Assembly: GCA_037176725.1 (NCBI GenBank)
Contig: JAZBRS010000057.1
Span: 82,605,501-82,669,500 of the forward strand
Source: Posidonia oceanica
Taxonomy: Eukaryota; Streptophyta; Magnoliopsida; Alismatales; Posidoniaceae
DNA length: 64,000 nt
Direction: 5' to 3'
Translations under genes and position numbers: made by a program
Shown here: one piece after another, positions 8,722-18,900 of the stretch
How positions within the stretch are numbered: position 1 is the stretch's first letter
Layout: each line of letters opens with the position of its first letter
The notes under the pieces: model-generated
What the model was told of the DNA's origin: nothing
The model's database searches: none
The model's input: only the letters and a program-made list of their open reading frames with translations

Positions 8722-10977
8722 AAGATTAAGCAGCTACTGGTCAAACCCCCTGTCTTGGTCCCTCCCACACCAGGAAGACCTCTGCTCCTCTATCTGTCAA
8801 CCGCACAGCATTCCATGGGTGCCGTCCTGGGCCAACACGACGAGTCCGGCAGGAAAGAGCGCGCCATCTACTACCTGAGCAAAAGGTTCAATGAATGTGA
8901 AGCCAGGTACAGCGTGATGGAGAAAACCTGTTTATCCCTTGTCTGGGCCGCACAGAAACTGAGGCACTATATGATGGCGTACCCGGTTCAGCTTTTGTGC
9001 CGTCATGATCCCATCAAGTTCCTCTTCCAAAAGCCGGCTCTGGTGGGCAGATGTGTCAAGTGGCAGGTGTTGTTGTCCCAATATGACATCACTTTTGTCA
9101 CACAGAGATCTATGAAGGGCCAGGCTATGGCGGATCATCTCGCGGACTTCCCCTTGCCTGAATATCAACCCCTCCAGACGCAGTTCCCTGACGAGGACAT
9201 TCTTTTCGCAACGGAGGAGTCAGAAGAGAGGGACCCTGAAGAGCAAGAGCAGTGGCGGCTGTACTTCGACGGCGCCGTCAATAAGAAGGGTCGAGGCATA
9301 GGTGCAGTACTGACCACGCCTCATGGACAGATGATTCCTTTTGCGAGGAAGCTGACTTTCGCATGCACGAACAATGAAGCAGAATACGAGGCATGCATCT
9401 TGGGTTTGAAAGTCGCCCTCGAACACAAAGCACAGAAGTTGCACGTGCACGGTGATGCCATGTTGGTAATCTCTCAGGTGAATGGCGACTGGAAGACAAA
9501 AGATCCCAAGCTCGTGCTGTATCACGAATGTCTGCTGAGGCTAATAGAGGAGTTCAAGAGCATTGATTTCACATACATGAACAGGGCAAAGAATGCGTAT
9601 GCAGACGCATTAGCGACCTTGGCTTCTTGGCTCAGCATACCAGACAATAGCATGGTGGATGTGTCAGTCACCTGCATTGAGGAGCCTGCCCATTGCATGA
9701 ATATAGAGGAGTCAGATCCAACAGTGGAGCAGCCACGGTATCATGATATCAAAGCATTCTTGGAGTCCGGTAGCGTCCCGTCTGGCACCACTGCAGAAGA
9801 TAAGAGAACTCTGGCGCATCTGGCGTCAAAGTATGTACTGGGGGCTGGGCAGTTGTACAGAAGATCGTACAATCAGATGCTATTACGCTGCCTGGACAAA
9901 CCCGAGGCTGACACCTTAATGCTTCAAGTGCATGCAGGGACCTGTGGCCCGCACATGAACGGTGTCCTCTTGGCCAAGAAAATCATGCTCCAAGGGTATT
10001 TCTGGCAAACCATGGAAGCGGACTGTTGCCGTTTCGTGCGTAAATGCCACAACTGTCAGATCCATGGCAATTTCATCAAGGCCCCCCCTCATCAGCTGCA
10101 CAACATGTCCTCGCCATGGCCTTTCTCCACCTGGGGGATCGATGTCATTGGCGCAATACACCCCGCCGCCTCAAATGGCCATCGCTTCATCATGGTGGCA
10201 ATAGACTACTTCACTAAGTGGGTGGAAGCAGCTTCCTACAGGACAGTCACCGCAGTGGCAACCGAAAAGTTCATCAGAAACAGCATCGTTGCCCGGTACG
10301 GGGTCCCTCACTCCATCATCTCTGATAATGGCACAAACTTCATTGCCAAAAAAACTGAGGAGTTCCTACAGAGTTTCAGGATCAAACATCACCGCTCCTC
10401 ACCATATCGGCCTCAGATGAATGGAGCAGTGGAGTCTGCCAACAAGAACATCATCAAGATCATGAAGAAAATGGCAGAAACCCACAAGGATTGGCACGAT
10501 CAGCTCCCGTACGCACTCTGGGCGTACAGGACATCAATCCGGACCTCGACAGGAGCCACCCCGTACTCGCTGGTGTACGGCATGGAAGCTGTATTGCCTG
10601 TTGAGGTGGAGATACCCTCGCTGCGAATCTTGCGAGAAGCTGAGTTGGAAGAGGCAGAATGGGTCGAAGACCGCTGCGTCCAACTGAACCTAATCGATGA
10701 GCACAGACTACAAGCCATGCACAATGCTCATTGTTATCAGAAGCGAATGGCTAGAGCCTTCTTGAAGAAAGTCCGGCCCAGAAGCTTCCAGCCCGGAGAT
10801 CTTGTTCTGCGTGCCATTCATCTATCGGACGGTCGAGGCAAATTCCGACCTAATTGGCGCGGACCCTTTGTAGTTAAACAGATCTTCTCAGGCGGTGCAG
10901 TAACTCTTGAGGACATGGACCAGGTCGAGCAGTCTGAGCCGGTCAACATGTGCTACCTCAAGAAGTACTATCAGTAG
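8722..10977 (+). CDS. pol: RNase H, second RNase H and integrase, copy A
   Basis: The same frame carries on after TAG 8719-8721. First comes the RT-linked RNase H (about 8760-9165). A second, Tat-type RNase H follows, with LYFDGA near 9259 and TNNEAEYEA near 9370. This dual RNase H marks the Tat lineage. Integrase follows: an HHCC zinc-binding N-terminus (about 9929-10070), then catalytic Asp 10141, Asp 10324 and Glu 10432. The last two are 35 residues apart, the canonical DDx35E spacing. The C-terminus has the GDLVLR and GPFVV signatures and no chromodomain. It ends at TAG 10975-10977. The enzymes remove template RNA and insert cDNA in the nucleus. Confidence 0.9.
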   Translation, partial: KIKQLLVKPPVLVPPTPGRPLLLYLSTAQHSMGAVLGQHDESGRKERAIYYLSKRFNECEARYSVMEKTCLSLVWAAQKLRHYMMAYPVQLLCRHDPIKFLFQKPALVGRCVKWQVLLSQYDITFVTQRSMKGQAMADHLADFPLPEYQPLQTQFPDEDILFATEESEERDPEEQEQWRLYFDGAVNKKGRGIGAVLTTPHGQMIPFARKLTFACTNNEAEYEACILGLKVALEHKAQKLHVHGDAMLVISQVNGDWKTKDPKLVLYHECLLRLIEEFKSIDFTYMNRAKNAYADALATLASWLSIPDNSMVDVSVTCIEEPAHCMNIEESDPTVEQPRYHDIKAFLESGSVPSGTTAEDKRTLAHLASKYVLGAGQLYRRSYNQMLLRCLDKPEADTLMLQVHAGTCGPHMNGVLLAKKIMLQGYFWQTMEADCCRFVRKCHNCQIHGNFIKAPPHQLHNMSSPWPFSTWGIDVIGAIHPAASNGHRFIMVAIDYFTKWVEAASYRTVTAVATEKFIRNSIVARYGVPHSIISDNGTNFIAKKTEEFLQSFRIKHHRSSPYRPQMNGAVESANKNIIKIMKKMAETHKDWHDQLPYALWAYRTSIRTSTGATPYSLVYGMEAVLPVEVEIPSLRILREAELEEAEWVEDRCVQLNLIDEHRLQAMHNAHCYQKRMARAFLKKVRPRSFQPGDLVLRAIHLSDGRGKFRPNWRGPFVVKQIFSGGAVTLEDMDQVEQSEPVNMCYLKKYYQ

Positions 10978-12273
10978 CCGAGAGTAGCCATTGCGAACTC
11001 TTCCTCCCATTTGTCATGTTCTCGCCATTTGCATATCTTTGCATCTCTTTTTGCTCTATCTCCTCCATACTTTACTTCATCCCATTTCCTACATTTCCTG
11101 GCGTCACAACACTCCCGTGCACCTCTACTCATCTTGTTCACATTCTCTTGTCGAACCATGCATCGCATTCTTGCCCGGTGATGAAAACCGAAGGTGCTTG
11201 CCTGCTGCGAAAGGAGTCTCCCGACCTCACCTGATACTACTTAGATGTCTTGACTAGTGAGGGAGCCACCACCCAATGAGAGCGGGCGAAATGCCCAAAC
11301 CCCTAAGGACTTACACCCTTTAGAAGAGTGCTAGGTGTTGGTCAGAAAGTAGTACATACCCCAGCCTAGATGTGCGAAAAAAGAAAGAGAAAGAGAAAGC
11401 CAAAAGTCTGTACCCGAAAAACCCTAACGCCCATCTCCCCTAGGGGAGGGGACAGCGGAAACCTGCAAGCCAAAAAAGAAGAGAAAAGAAAAAGAAAAAG
11501 AAAAAGAAAAAAAGGAACAAAAAAAGAAAAAACAAAAGGAGAATGATAGAAAAGAAAAGGAAGGGAGACAAAGGCCCCATTCCCGCAAAAAAAAAAAAGA
11601 AAAAAGAAGAAGAGAATAAAGGCAAGCAGGGTAATCCCGCACCTCTTACCTACCCCAGAAAAGAGCCAAAGCCCGGGTCAGGTCCTCCCCGCTACCAAAA
11701 TGGGAATAAGGAGAGCCCTGTACACCGACATTAAAAAAAAAAAAAAAAAAAAAAAAGAAAAAAAAAAGAGAGAGAAGAAAGAGTTAGGAGTGAGTGTAAG
11801 TCCTTGAGTGTTTGGCATGAAGCCTGTCCTCTCTACACCACCACCAAACATCACCCATACCTTTCCCCAGAGTGCCGCCAACAAGTCAGGAGTCCGAGTA
11901 GAGTTCGGTGAGTTAAGGACCGCTCCCTTTCTGTACAGCAGGCACCAAAGCACCCCGATGCTGAGGGCAAACTACACCAAATCACACGCATTTGCATTTT
12001 CCAGTCATCTCCACCCTCTCTGATCATCCCACTCCGCAAAGGCTCCCTCCAACGCTGAGACAGTACCTCTACTTAGCATGCGTTGACACCGTCAGGCTGC
12101 GACAACCCGGGGTTCCCGACAGTCCCCGCCACATCAACAAGAATGCCCTTATGCTTATACATGTTCAATCACCATAGTCTGAATGTTTACTGCTTATACA
12201 TGTTGCACCTGTTCCTACCAGTTTCAGAATCCGCTTTCCTATGATGGTTTTGTGCTTATATGGGCTCTGATGA
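10978..12273 (+). other. Conserved noncoding region between pol and 3' ORF, copy A
   Basis: There is no convincing gene here. A block at about 11175-11310 is shared with B (30418-30545) and C (50200-50320), including CTAGTGAGGGAGCCACCAC. Within it a small hairpin reads GGGC/GCCC around 11283-11295, against AGGC/GCCT in B. A purine-rich low-complexity tract follows, then a second shared block (about 11800-12180). Conservation without coding suggests a regulatory or intronic role. That role is inference. Confidence 0.55.
11459..11785 (+). repeat. Purine-rich low-complexity tract
   Basis: Imperfect AAAGAAAAAG runs and a nearly pure poly-A run (about 11731-11770) lie between pol and the 3' ORF. 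Equivalent tracts occur at 30785-30905 in B and 50577-50695 in C, so the tract is part of the element rather than a poly(A) tail. Confidence 0.85.
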
Positions 12274-12282
12274 TTCACAGTC

Positions 12283-13548
12283 TTGGCAAACAGGTATCTG
12301 AAGACTCTTGTAACAGCCGTCTGCCCACATCCTGCAATTTGTGCAATGGGTTTCCCCACCTTGGTAACCCCGACACACTGCTCCGAGATCCTGCGAGAAT
12401 GGATCGGCAAACTGACAAGAGATGACTGTGAGAAGCTGCGCCTGTGGGGCATTCCGACCAAGCTGCTCAAGGCCGCTGATGTAGAAGTGAGCCGCCATCT
12501 TCTGTGTGCTGCTGCGCGATTCTGGAAACCAGCACACCATATCTTCCGTTTCGGCAAAACTGAACTGACACCCACACTGGAAGAAGTGCGTCGAATCTGT
12601 GGCTTTTCCAAGATCTTGGGGCCGCCTATCTTCATGAGGCGTGACGGATACTTGGCAGTCCTGAAACAGCTGACTGGCCTCTCTACCCAAAGTTGCCAGC
12701 AGAAACTGATTTGTACTAGCGGGCCCATGCCTCTGCTTCGCCTAGCGTACTTTGATGATGTTATGAAGAAGCGCGCTGAACTCGGAGATGAGCTGTGGCT
12801 CCGAGGGTTTGTCACCCGTTTCCTAGGCGAGCTGGTCTTTACTCATGGCAAGGTAACGGTGGCCGTCGAGATCGCTGAAATAGCACTCGCCGTGGTGACC
12901 CAGCACATAGACCTGGCACCGGTTGTCTTGGCAGAGACCTACCGCGGTCTGGACCGCATCTCGCACCGCTGCCGCCACTTTCATGGTTGCGGATCATTCA
13001 TTCAGGTCTGGCTAGCGGCGCACACTGAGATAGACCTTCTGCGCCCCCAAGTGCATGCTTTCGAGGCCTACTGCAGCAGCGGCCATGCTAAGGCAATCAA
13101 GAGCGTCAAAGAAGAATATGAAAGGCTATCAGGACTGACAGACGACACAGTCACATGGCGCATCATTCCTTCTACAGCCGAAGCATTCACTGTCTTCTTC
13201 AATACACGCGACATGCGTCTGGTTGTACTACCAGGATTTACTGCGGGTGTAGAATATCACCCTATCAGAGTCATGCGCCAGTTCGGCTTCCAGCAGGGCG
13301 CCTTTGTCGACAGCACAGCGCCTAAGCTCCTTCAAGAATATCCCCTCAGTGCAATCGGCCCCACAAAGGAGCTGGCCAACCTGATGCAGCATGGGGTGCG
13401 ATCAACAGACATCGCTGCAATGAAAGGCGTAGGGTGTACCCCTGAGTACATCACTGAAGTGCAGGACCGCTGGCCCATTGACGAAATCCCGCCGAGCGGT
13501 CCCTTATTCCCTGACTCTGGAAAATCAAAGAAGGCCCGAATCAGCTAG
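12283..13548 (+). CDS. 3' ORF, plant mobile domain/DUF7745-like protein, copy A
   Basis: This additional ORF lies downstream of integrase, about 420 residues, ending at TAG 13546-13548. Residues ~60-130 carry a W-P-x2-H-x-F-x-F pattern followed by ELTPTLEEV, which I recognise from plant mobile domain/DUF7745-type proteins carried by plant transposons. Its biochemical activity is unknown. The frame opens at 12274 but has no ATG at the position of copy B's start: A reads TTG at 12283 where B reads ATG. The next in-frame ATG is 12346. The sequence ACAG then GTATC at 12290-12298 looks like a splice acceptor, which could supply the start from an LTR exon (see findings). It is otherwise intact, with no stop or frameshift. 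Confidence 0.75.
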   Translation: MANRYLKTLVTAVCPHPAICAMGFPTLVTPTHCSEILREWIGKLTRDDCEKLRLWGIPTKLLKAADVEVSRHLLCAAARFWKPAHHIFRFGKTELTPTLEEVRRICGFSKILGPPIFMRRDGYLAVLKQLTGLSTQSCQQKLICTSGPMPLLRLAYFDDVMKKRAELGDELWLRGFVTRFLGELVFTHGKVTVAVEIAEIALAVVTQHIDLAPVVLAETYRGLDRISHRCRHFHGCGSFIQVWLAAHTEIDLLRPQVHAFEAYCSSGHAKAIKSVKEEYERLSGLTDDTVTWRIIPSTAEAFTVFFNTRDMRLVVLPGFTAGVEYHPIRVMRQFGFQQGAFVDSTAPKLLQEYPLSAIGPTKELANLMQHGVRSTDIAAMKGVGCTPEYITEVQDRWPIDEIPPSGPLFPDSGKSKKARIS

Positions 13549-14120
13549 AGCCATCACGCAGCTGTCATTCTGTCTTCCTTTCAAGTTGTGCTGTACTTTT
13601 TGGCCTGTCACGGGCATGTAACCAACAATTCTATCAATGCAAAACTGTTTTGTGCTGGCTGTTCACATTTCAAAGCTGATCATGCATTCCATGCTCCTCG
13701 TCGCTCACATCCGGAGGCCCCTTGGCCCGACTGATCGCTCGTATAACGCAGGAAAGTCCTCAGCAAACAACCCAGGCTCCAGGACCTTCGCGAACCCGCG
13801 CCGTCCAACCTGCTACCGGACATACCCGGCTAAGTCTCCTTTGGGCTGGTACCCCAAACTACTCGCCTGACAAACGCGTCAGTTTTGTCCATCCTTCGCT
13901 TTCTCGATACCGGGGACGTTTCGACCAACCCCTGGCATCATCCTGATACCAGGGGCATCTTTTCAGACGCCCCGCGGTATCTCACCCTTCTCTCATCTCC
14001 TCTTTGCCGGCCGATAAGTCCGATATCTTATCACCATTCCCAACCAATCAATCTCATCATTATCTCATCTCCTCTTTGCCGGCCGATAAGTCCGATATCT
14101 TATCACCTTTTTCAACCCAG
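13549..14120 (+). other. Start of 3' UTR with structured motifs, copy A
   Basis: This is noncoding sequence after the 3' ORF. It holds a two-stem motif at 13867-13889 (CTGAC/GTCAG interleaved with GACAAA/TTTGTC) and a long hairpin at 13929-13955. It also holds two copies of a unit with the core GATAAG...CTTATC (about 14010-14031 and 14082-14103). Copy B has amplified that unit about 15-fold at 33453-34225. Confidence 0.6.
13929..13955 (+). other. Long hairpin in 3' UTR, copy A
   Basis: Arm 13929-13940 (CCCCTGGCATCA) pairs with 13944-13955 (TGATACCAGGGG) around a 3-nt loop, with one C.A mismatch. Related hairpins are at 58939-58966 and, perfectly paired over 12 bp, at 60079-60106 in copy C. 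Confidence 0.75.
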
Positions 14121-14585
14121 CTCTCATCATTACCTCACCCCCCTTCTTTAGCAGTAGCTCTCATCATTACCTCACCCCCCTTCTTTAGCAATAGCTCTCA
14201 TCATTACCTCATCCCCCTTCTCTAGCAATAGTTCTCATCATTACCTCATCCCCCTTCTTTAGCAATAGTTCTCATCACTACCTCATCCCCTTCTTTAGCA
14301 TTAGCTCTCATCATTACCTCATCCCCCTTCTTTAGCAGTAATTCTCATCATTATCTCGTCCCCCTCTTTAGCAGTAATTCTCATCATGACCTCATCCCCC
14401 TTCTTTAGCAATAGTTCTCATCACTACCTCATCCCCCTTCTTTAGCAGTAATTCTCATCATGATCCCATCTCCCTTCTTTAGCAGTAGTTCTCATCATGA
14501 TCTCATCCCCCTCTTTAGCAGTAGTTCTCATCATGATCTCATCCCCCCTCTTTAGCAGTAGCCTCTCATCATGATCTCATCCCCT
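14121..14585 (+). repeat. Tandem array of 37-38-bp units, copy A 3' UTR
   Basis: About twelve imperfect units share the core CTCATCATTACCTCATCCCC followed by CTTCTTTAGCAGTAGTT-like sequence. No coding potential is seen. It is followed at 14586-14680 by loose ATCA-type simple repeats. Confidence 0.9.
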
Positions 14586-14690
14586 CTTATCAAGCACTCC
14601 TCAATCAATCACTCATCAATCAGTCATTCAACAATCAATCATTCAGCATTCCATCACTCATCACTCGATCATTCATCAATCAAGTTCCCT

Positions 14691-15810
14691 TAGGCTGATA
14701 TCCTAAACTATCAACAATCAAGCACTCTCAGGCTGATATCCTAAACTATCTATCCTCAGGCTGATATCCTAAACTATCTACTCTCAGGCTGATATTCCTA
14801 AACTATCGACCCAGGCTGATATCCTAAACTATCCATTCCCAGGCTGATATTCCTAAACTATCTATCTCTTGGCCGATCCATGGTTGGCCCGCAGTTGTGT
14901 TATACGGTTGACATCCAGTAACTGTCCCTCGCAGTGCCGCCAGGCTGATAACCTAAACTATCTATCTAGGCTGGTAACCTAAACTACCTAGGCTGATATC
15001 CTAAACTATCTATCCAGGCTGATATTCCTAAACTATCCGGCATCTGCGTTATACGGCTGACATCCAGTAACTGTCCCTCGTAATTGCCCCCTCCAGTTGA
15101 TAGGACTGTAAACTATCTATCTAGGCTGATATCCTAAACTATCTAGGCTGATATCCTAAACTATCTATCTAGGCTGATAACCTAAACTATCGATCTAGGC
15201 TGATATCCTAAACTATCCATGGCAATTACGTTATACGGCTGATATCCAGTAACTATCCCTTGCAATTGCTCTTTCCAGTTGATAGGACTGTAAACTATCG
15301 CTAGGCTGATAACCTAAACTATCGATCTAGGCTGATATCCTAAACTATCCACCGCAATTGCATTATACGGCTGACATCCAGTAACTGTCCCTCGCAAGAC
15401 CGCCAGGCTGATAACCTAAACTATCGATCTAGGCTGGTAACCTAAACTACCTAGGCTGATATCCTAAACTATCTATCCAGGCTGATATTCCTAAACTATC
15501 CGGCACTTGCGTTATACGGCTGATATCCAGTAACTATCCCTCATGGTTTGCCCTTTCCAGTTGATAGGACTGTAAACTATCTATCTAGGCTGATATCCTA
15601 AACTATCTAGGCTGATATCCTAAACTATCTATCTAGGCTGATATCCTAAACTATCTATGGCAACCATGTTATACGGCTGATATCCAGTAACTATCACTCA
15701 CAACTACGCATTCCGGTTGATAGGACCGTAAACTATCGCTAGGCTGATAACCTAAACTATCGCTCCCGGCTGATGATCCGAAACTCATCCGGTCGATAGG
15801 TCCGACAACT
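14691..15810 (+). repeat. Two-stem (pseudoknot-like) tandem array, copy A 3' UTR
   Basis: About 36 units of 21-26 nt each carry two interleaved complementary pairs in the order A1, B1, A2, B2. The commonest form has A1 AGG, B1 GATA, A2 CCT, B2 TATC. Variants change both arms together: B1/B2 as GGTA/TACC (14973-14988), GACA/TGTC (14910-14926) and GATGA/TCATC (15772-15789), and A1/A2 as CGGT/ACCG (15714-15728) or CGG/CCG (15767-15780). A higher-order period is visible, with an element containing TTATACGGCTG recurring about every 100-200 bp. Tandem-repeat-rich 3' UTRs are known for Ogre elements. The paired-arm structure is my observation. Confidence 0.88.
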
Positions 15811-16258
15811 TATCACCTCCCCGCGCGACTCCGTCCCAAAAGACGGAGCCCCGCATCCTTTCGCGTCTGGGGAAAAGGTCCGCCTCTCCCGTCGCGCCTT
15901 TGTAGCCTTGGCTATCCTTCCTTTCGTGGCAGGTCTAGACCCCCCGTCGAACTCCCCAGCGCGCTGCAATGCCCCTCTTCAGCATCGTCAGCATCGTCAG
16001 CGTCACCCGCACCGCTTCGGCCTCCCCATCGATACTAACTCTAACACTAACTTTTGCGTTGCATCCGCATTAGCATGCATCGCATACATTGCATCTCGCC
16101 CATTTGCACCTGCACTTTGCATTGTGGCAGCGATCCACGATGTTCGGCGCATCCGCCGAATAAGTGGCTCACGCCGATAGCAAACCCTCTGCTCTCGCCG
16201 GTCAAATGGGGTGTCTCGTCAACCCTGAGCAGCGGCCTCGCTTCGCTCGGCCTCGCTC
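15811..16258 (+). other. 3' UTR tail of copy A
   Basis: This is noncoding sequence between the arrays and the polypurine tract. The last ~140 bp (from about 16130) closely match copy B at 35690-35815, including the CGCATCCGCCGAATAAGTGG motif, so it is part of the conserved element end. No gene is seen. Confidence 0.6.
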
Positions 16259-16268
16259 AGGGAGGGGC
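16259..16268 (+). other. Polypurine tract, copy A
   Basis: AGGGAGGGGC lies three bases before the 3' LTR start (16272). It primes plus-strand DNA. The same tract is at 35816-35825 in copy B, and none precedes the solo LTR at 51812. Confidence 0.85.
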
Positions 16269-16984
16269 ATCTGTTGACACTCCATTTTGACAGGCTGGAT
16301 CGTTTGGAGCCTTCCGGTGGCTGTTGGACCCGAACCCAGACCCAAACCTACACCTTCCTCTCCTTCTTTCCCCTCAAAACAAGCCTGAACTCGACCTGAG
16401 CTTACCCCCCTTTCCCGAACCTGAAAACCTACCAAAATCCATAGGAAAACTCACCCCTGATGACTTAGCAAACCCACCAAAAAGCCTGCAAAATCTCAAA
16501 CCAGACCCCTCCCAAAAACCCTAGGAAACTTAGGTGAAAATACCCTTTTTCTACCCCTCAAAACCCCTCCAAAACTTCCTCAGAACCAAACCAAAACTCC
16601 AGGACCAGAACTAGAAATCCTAGACCCCGTACCCGCCAAATTTCACCCCTTTCGGAGACCTTTAAGACCCCTTTTCGCTGGAATTATCGTTTTCTCTCTC
16701 CGGGATTATCGTTTTCTCTCTCCTCTCTCTCTCCTGATTATCGTCTCTCTTTTCATCCCCTTCTCGCCCTCCTTCTGGCTTGGCAGCGGGCCCCCTTGTA
16801 CTCCTATCCCTTCTCTACCTTATTCCTATTTTTATTTTATTTTTACCATCCTCCTTGAATTTAAAAAAAATCTTTTCCCTCAAACCTACCTCTTTCCCTT
16901 TTATTCCCTTTTTTTCCTCTTTTCTTCTTCCTTTTCTTTTCTTCTTCCTTCCTTTGCAAAAAACCTCAAAAATATTTAAAAATC

Positions 16985-17725
16985 TGTAAAACCCCAAGAC
17001 CTAAAAGAAGCAAATCAGAATCCCCAGAAAAAGCAATTAAAAACATTAAATAAATAATTAAAAACCTAAACTTAATTAAATCAAGCTAAAAAGAAAATCA
17101 AGCATGCAAACTAAAAAATGCAAAACAAACTAAAATAAAATACTGTAAAATCAACTAAAAAACTGAAATAAAATCAGAATCTACCAAAAATGAAAACCCC
17201 ACTAAAAGAATTAAAAAAGCAAACCCCAAGGGAAAGAATTAAAAATCAAATGCTAAAACAAGTAATTAAAGGAGACAAGAGGCTTAACCTAATAAACATG
17301 AGAAAAACAACATAAGAACTTAATTAAAAAAGGAAAAGAAAATACATTTAAAAGACCTAAAATACTTAATCAAATCAGGAAAAATCCAACCAAAAAACAT
17401 CAAGAAGAATTAACAAATAAAAAAACAAAAGCATGGATCAAAAGACTTAAAAAAGGAAAATACAAAAGACTAGAACTAAAAGCCCAAAACCCACTCAAAA
17501 TAATATAAAAATAAATCCTAAAAATCCTAATTAACATCCTAAAATACTTAACAAGAAAACACAATTTTAAAAACAATTTAAAAGAATTTAACCAACCCCT
17601 AATCAAGTGGAAAACAAATCAAAAACAAAATAAAACCCTAAAGCCCTAATCAAGCCTAAAACCCACTAATTAACCTAAAAACAGTCATTAAAAATCCAGA
17701 TATACGTCTAACCAACAACCCAAGT
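16985..17725 (+). repeat. A-rich low-complexity segment of LTR
   Basis: This segment is strongly adenine-rich on the plus strand, with many AATTAAAAA and ACCTAAAA words and no gene. Equivalent segments lie at 36530-37265 and 52500-53290 in the other two complete LTRs. Confidence 0.8.
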
Positions 17726-18894
17726 CATCCCATATTTTTATTTATTTTTATCTCATTTTTTTTCTATTTTTTCTTTCCACCTTTCTTTCTTTCTTCCTTT
17801 TTTCTTTCTCTTCTTCCTTACTGGGCTTATCAGCCCGTTTACCTTTTCTTTCTTTTTTTCAAACTTTCGGCCCGCTGCTACAGTAATGCACAGTCCTTCG
17901 TCTTCCTCCGTCCGTGCGCTGGCAGTGCAACAGTGCACGCCGCCTGCCATTCTGCCCTCCTGCCACCTTCTGCTCGCGCCGAACGCCGGTCCGTGCTTCC
18001 TGCCATTGCCACGCCGTGGCAGTCAATGCAGACACCTGCAAAACCAAGAAGGGAGGCTATCAGAAGTCAGGCGGAAAAGGAGGGAAATTCAGAGGGCATT
18101 TCAGGAGGGAAAGAGAGGAGAAGAAGGGGATTTCATCCCGGAAGAGAAAGGAGTTTTCCAGAGACAATCCCAAGTGAGAGCGTGACCTTTTTCTTCCCTG
18201 AAAGCCACCCAGAAACACCGGATCTCCGCCTCTCCTTCTCCCAGCGAACCAGCATCCAAAACACCTCCAGAACAGCCCAGAATCCACCCCCGAATCTCAC
18301 CCAAGCCACCTGCAACCTCACCCTTCCTTCCCGCAGAGAAACCAGCCCGGCATTTCGCCAGAATCCGCCTGAGACCCAACCGAAACCCAACACCACCTCT
18401 CCTGAAATTCCCACCACCACAGACCTCCAATCGATCCCAAACCTTCCCCGGACACTCACCTAACCTCCACCTTCCTAAGCCACCCAGCCTCCATCTCCGA
18501 CTCGCCCCACAGACGAAACGAACCACCACAAACACTTGCGCCGATTTCCGTCCGAAATCCACTCCGCCAGCAAACTCTCACCACGGTCTCCAGAAAACCC
18601 TTCCAGCCATCCAAGTAGCCTCGCCGGACCTCCAGCAATCTTCCAGAAGACTCCATCCAGCCTGAGGAGCAGCAGATACCCCCCCCGGTCTCCGGCTGTC
18701 ATTCTTGGACCCAAAAGCGCCGGATTCCTCTCCGAGCTTCGAAGCCCGCGTCCAATCGCCCAGGAAGCGCCAGAAGCACCTCCTGAGTAGATCCCAATCT
18801 TCGCGAGCACCCGAGGACCACTGCCGCGACCGGACGGTCTCCCCCGGCCACCTCCGACGCTGCTGAGGTCGGGGGGACGCACCAGGCACCACCG

Positions 18895-18900
18895 CAGGTA
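18895..18900 (+). other. Conserved splice-donor-like site 1 in LTR
   Basis: CAG then GT after 18897. The same place carries CAG then GTAATC in the other LTRs (after 38515 and 54546) and CAG then GTAACC on the minus strand (63644-63648). Four LTRs keep the donor while flanking bases differ, which supports a spliced leader. No transcript evidence is available. Confidence 0.45.

Noticed and set aside
11459..11785. Poly-A tract as a sign of a LINE, SINE or processed copy
   Set aside because: The same purine tract lies at the same place in all three copies, inside the element between pol and the 3' ORF.
12183..12425. A separate small gene just before the 3' ORF
   Set aside because: It overlaps the 3' ORF in another frame and is not conserved in B or C.
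13985..15810. CRISPR-like regular spacing of repeats
   Set aside because: Repeats and spacers are both similar between units, spacing is irregular, and the context is a plant retrotransposon.
17640..17660. CCCTAAA-like words as interstitial telomere repeats
   Set aside because: Only isolated words in an A-rich LTR segment, with no tandem CCCTAAA run.
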